Shown here in pieces: positions 4,760 through 5,840 of a stretch of DNA of 5,840 nucleotides. The translations under genes and the position numbers were made by a program. This DNA comes from CAZAYB01 sp964489215 (GTDB lineage: Bacteria; Planctomycetota; Phycisphaerae; Sedimentisphaerales; Anaerohalosphaeraceae). The DNA is taken from positions 1-5,840 of the forward strand of contig CAZAYB010000198.1 of assembly GCA_964489215.1 (NCBI GenBank), given 5' to 3'. The stretch's first letter is position 1, and each line of letters begins with the position of its first letter. Under the pieces are notes generated by a model, which worked only from the letters and a program-made list of their open reading frames with translations, had not been told where the DNA came from and searched no databases.

Positions 4760-5401
4760 ATGAAAAAAAAATTCCTTACACTAACCATTATCTGCCTGAC
4801 CATAACACCTGTTTCCTTCGGTGCACTTAACGCCTACCTGAGAATTACTGGCCAAACACAGGGCCAAATCGAAGGGAGCGTAACACAAGCTGGAAGAGAA
4901 GGCTCGATAATGGTAATCGGTTTTGCGCATGAAGTCGTATCACCAAGAGATGCCGCAAGCGGCCTGCCAACTGGAAAAAGACAGCACGCACCGGTAAAAA
5001 TAACAAAGGAAATAGATAAATCAAGCCCATTACTGATGAACGCATGGGCAAATCAGGAAACCCTGACCAATTTCGAACTGAGATTCTGGCAGCCAACCGC
5101 TTCGGGGATAGAAGAACAGTTCTACACCATAATCCTCCACGATGCCAAAATCGTCAGCATAAGACAGGAAATGCTAAACAACAAATACCCCGAAAACATG
5201 CAGCACAAGGAAAGAGAACATATCGCATTCACATACAGAAACATCGAGTGGATATACGAAGATGGCGGAATACAATCTTCCGACGACTGGTCCTATTCCG
5301 CAGCTGACATACTCCTCTCAGACCTGTCTGGCGACGGATTCGTAAACCTCATCGACCTGCTCATCATGGCAAACGACTGGCTAAAACAAACAAATCCATA
5401 A
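4760..5401 (+). CDS. hcp: Secreted Hcp-family protein with C-terminal dockerin-like motif
   Basis: A 213-aa protein with three parts. Residues 1-21 look like a Sec signal peptide: KKK, a hydrophobic core FLTLTIICLTITPV, and a likely cut after S-F-G21. C12 lacks a lipobox, so a lipoprotein is unlikely. Residues 25-177 resemble Hcp (TssD), the type VI secretion tube protein, of the enterobacterial SciM-like subgroup: AYLRITGQTQGQIEG, the loop SPRDAASGLPTGKRQHAPVKITKEIDKSSPLL (61-92), LTNFELRFW, FYTIILHDAKIVSI, IAFTYRNIEW and the terminal DDW. Residues 188-208 form one dockerin/EF-hand-like calcium motif, with D188, S190, D192, N196 and D199 in ligand positions, then ANDWL. T6SS tube Hcp normally lacks a Sec signal and forms cytoplasmic hexamer rings, and no other T6SS gene is nearby. 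I infer an exported protein using the Hcp fold, perhaps cell-surface or complex-bound. Its function is unknown. Its coding strand is A/C-rich, matching the local strand bias. Confidence 0.85.
   Translation: MKKKFLTLTIICLTITPVSFGALNAYLRITGQTQGQIEGSVTQAGREGSIMVIGFAHEVVSPRDAASGLPTGKRQHAPVKITKEIDKSSPLLMNAWANQETLTNFELRFWQPTASGIEEQFYTIILHDAKIVSIRQEMLNNKYPENMQHKEREHIAFTYRNIEWIYEDGGIQSSDDWSYSAADILLSDLSGDGFVNLIDLLIMANDWLKQTNP
5321..5383 (+). other. Single dockerin/EF-hand-like motif (codons 188-208)
   Basis: Encodes D-L-S-G-D-G-F-V-N-L-I-D-L-L-I-M-A-N-D-W-L. Spacing fits a calcium loop (positions 1, 3, 5, 9 and 12 are D, S, D, N, D). A classical type I dockerin has two such repeats; only one is present here. 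Similar single or paired motifs at protein C-termini are frequent in exported proteins of Phycisphaerae-like planctomycetes. Confidence 0.75.
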
Positions 5402-5461
5402 ACTAACACTACTGCGAAAAATAGGCTTAAGAAATTGAGCAGTTGAAGTCGACAACTTCTT

Positions 5462-5840
5462 ATGAATATAACTTTTATAAGGAAAATCGACACGGATATC
5501 GATTATATCCACAGCGATAATGACCCTGAGTTTATTTCAGATAAGGTAAAGCAATTTTTAAAAAGATCAGGCCCCGAGACTTTATATATTGAGCCCGGCA
5601 GTCCATGGGAGAATGGCTATATTGAGTCGTTCAACAGCAGACTTAGGGATGAGCTTTTAAATGGTGAGATTTTTTTACATATTGATGAATTGAAATATGT
5701 TGTTGAACGTTGGCGATTGGATTATAGTTATTATCGTCCGCACAGCAGTTTGGGTTATATGACCCCCGCCAAATATGCAAAATTATGTGAAGATGTTGGC
5801 TGTCTCAAGCAGCCAAAGCATAAGCCTGAACAGCCTGAAG
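5462..5840 (+). pseudogene. IS3-family transposase, C-terminal fragment (5'-truncated, runs off window)
   Basis: An open frame of 126 codons continuing past the right edge encodes the C-terminal half of an IS3-family DDE integrase/transposase core (rve type). The second catalytic Asp is D19 in IHSDNDPEF and the catalytic Glu is E55 in NGYIESFNSRLRDELL, with exactly 35 residues between (D-35-E). TLYIEPGSPWENG, EIFLHIDELKYVVERWRLDY and YRPHSSLGYMTPAKY follow. The first catalytic Asp, the remaining N-terminal half and orfA are missing. The ATG at 5462 has no Shine-Dalgarno, and a stop (TGA 5444-5446) closes the frame just upstream, so this is a remnant. The normal motif IRSDNGPEF has become IHSDNDPEF; both changes can be G-to-A transitions, suggesting decay. 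GC is about 38%, and G exceeds C on the plus strand, unlike the rest of the window. The left IS end is lost and the right end is outside the window. Confidence 0.85.

Noticed and set aside
5441..5460. Stem-loop GAAGT-CGACA-ACTTC after the Hcp-like gene as a terminator.
   Set aside because: The stem is only 5 bp and no T-run follows, so it is not a convincing intrinsic terminator.

Overview
The window looks like a chromosomal segment of a Planctomycetota-type bacterium, possibly a Phycisphaerae/Sedimentisphaerales relative. This is inferred from three things. The secreted protein at the right ends in a planctomycete-style dockerin-like motif (D-x-S-G-D-G-x-V-N-x-x-D-L ... A-x-D-W-L). Ribosomal protein S16 carries a long Ala/Glu/Lys tail. 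The rpsP-trmD-rplS block is followed directly by yraN, aspC and tatD. No 16S rRNA or other marker fixes the taxonomy.

Positions 52-4322 are six genes on the minus strand, read right to left: rpsP (S16), trmD (tRNA m1G37 methyltransferase), rplS (L19), yraN (UPF0102 nuclease-fold protein), aspC (class I aspartate/aromatic aminotransferase) and tatD (metal-dependent DNase). It is a translation operon with housekeeping genes behind it. Most gaps are 9-30 nt and several Shine-Dalgarno sites overlap the preceding stop codon, which suggests translational coupling. The exceptions are a 216-nt trmD-rplS spacer holding two near-identical 72-nt direct repeats, and a roughly 70-nt yraN-aspC spacer. The rimM gene that usually sits between rpsP and trmD is missing.

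Positions 4323-4759 are a divergent intergenic region. It holds a candidate rpsP promoter on the minus strand, a GC-rich island (about 59% GC against about 26% in its flanks) that would form the rpsP leader, a small inverted repeat near the rpsP start, and a candidate promoter for the gene to the right.

Positions 4760-5401 (plus strand) encode the most unusual protein here: an Hcp-family (type VI secretion tube) domain with a Sec signal peptide in front and a single dockerin/EF-hand-like calcium motif behind. No other type VI genes are present, so it is probably an exported protein that reuses the Hcp fold and not a working T6SS tube subunit.

From 5462 to the right edge is the C-terminal part of an IS3-family transposase, truncated on its left side. 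Its strand composition (G>C on the plus strand) is opposite to the rest of the window (C>>G on the plus strand), which fits later insertion and decay.
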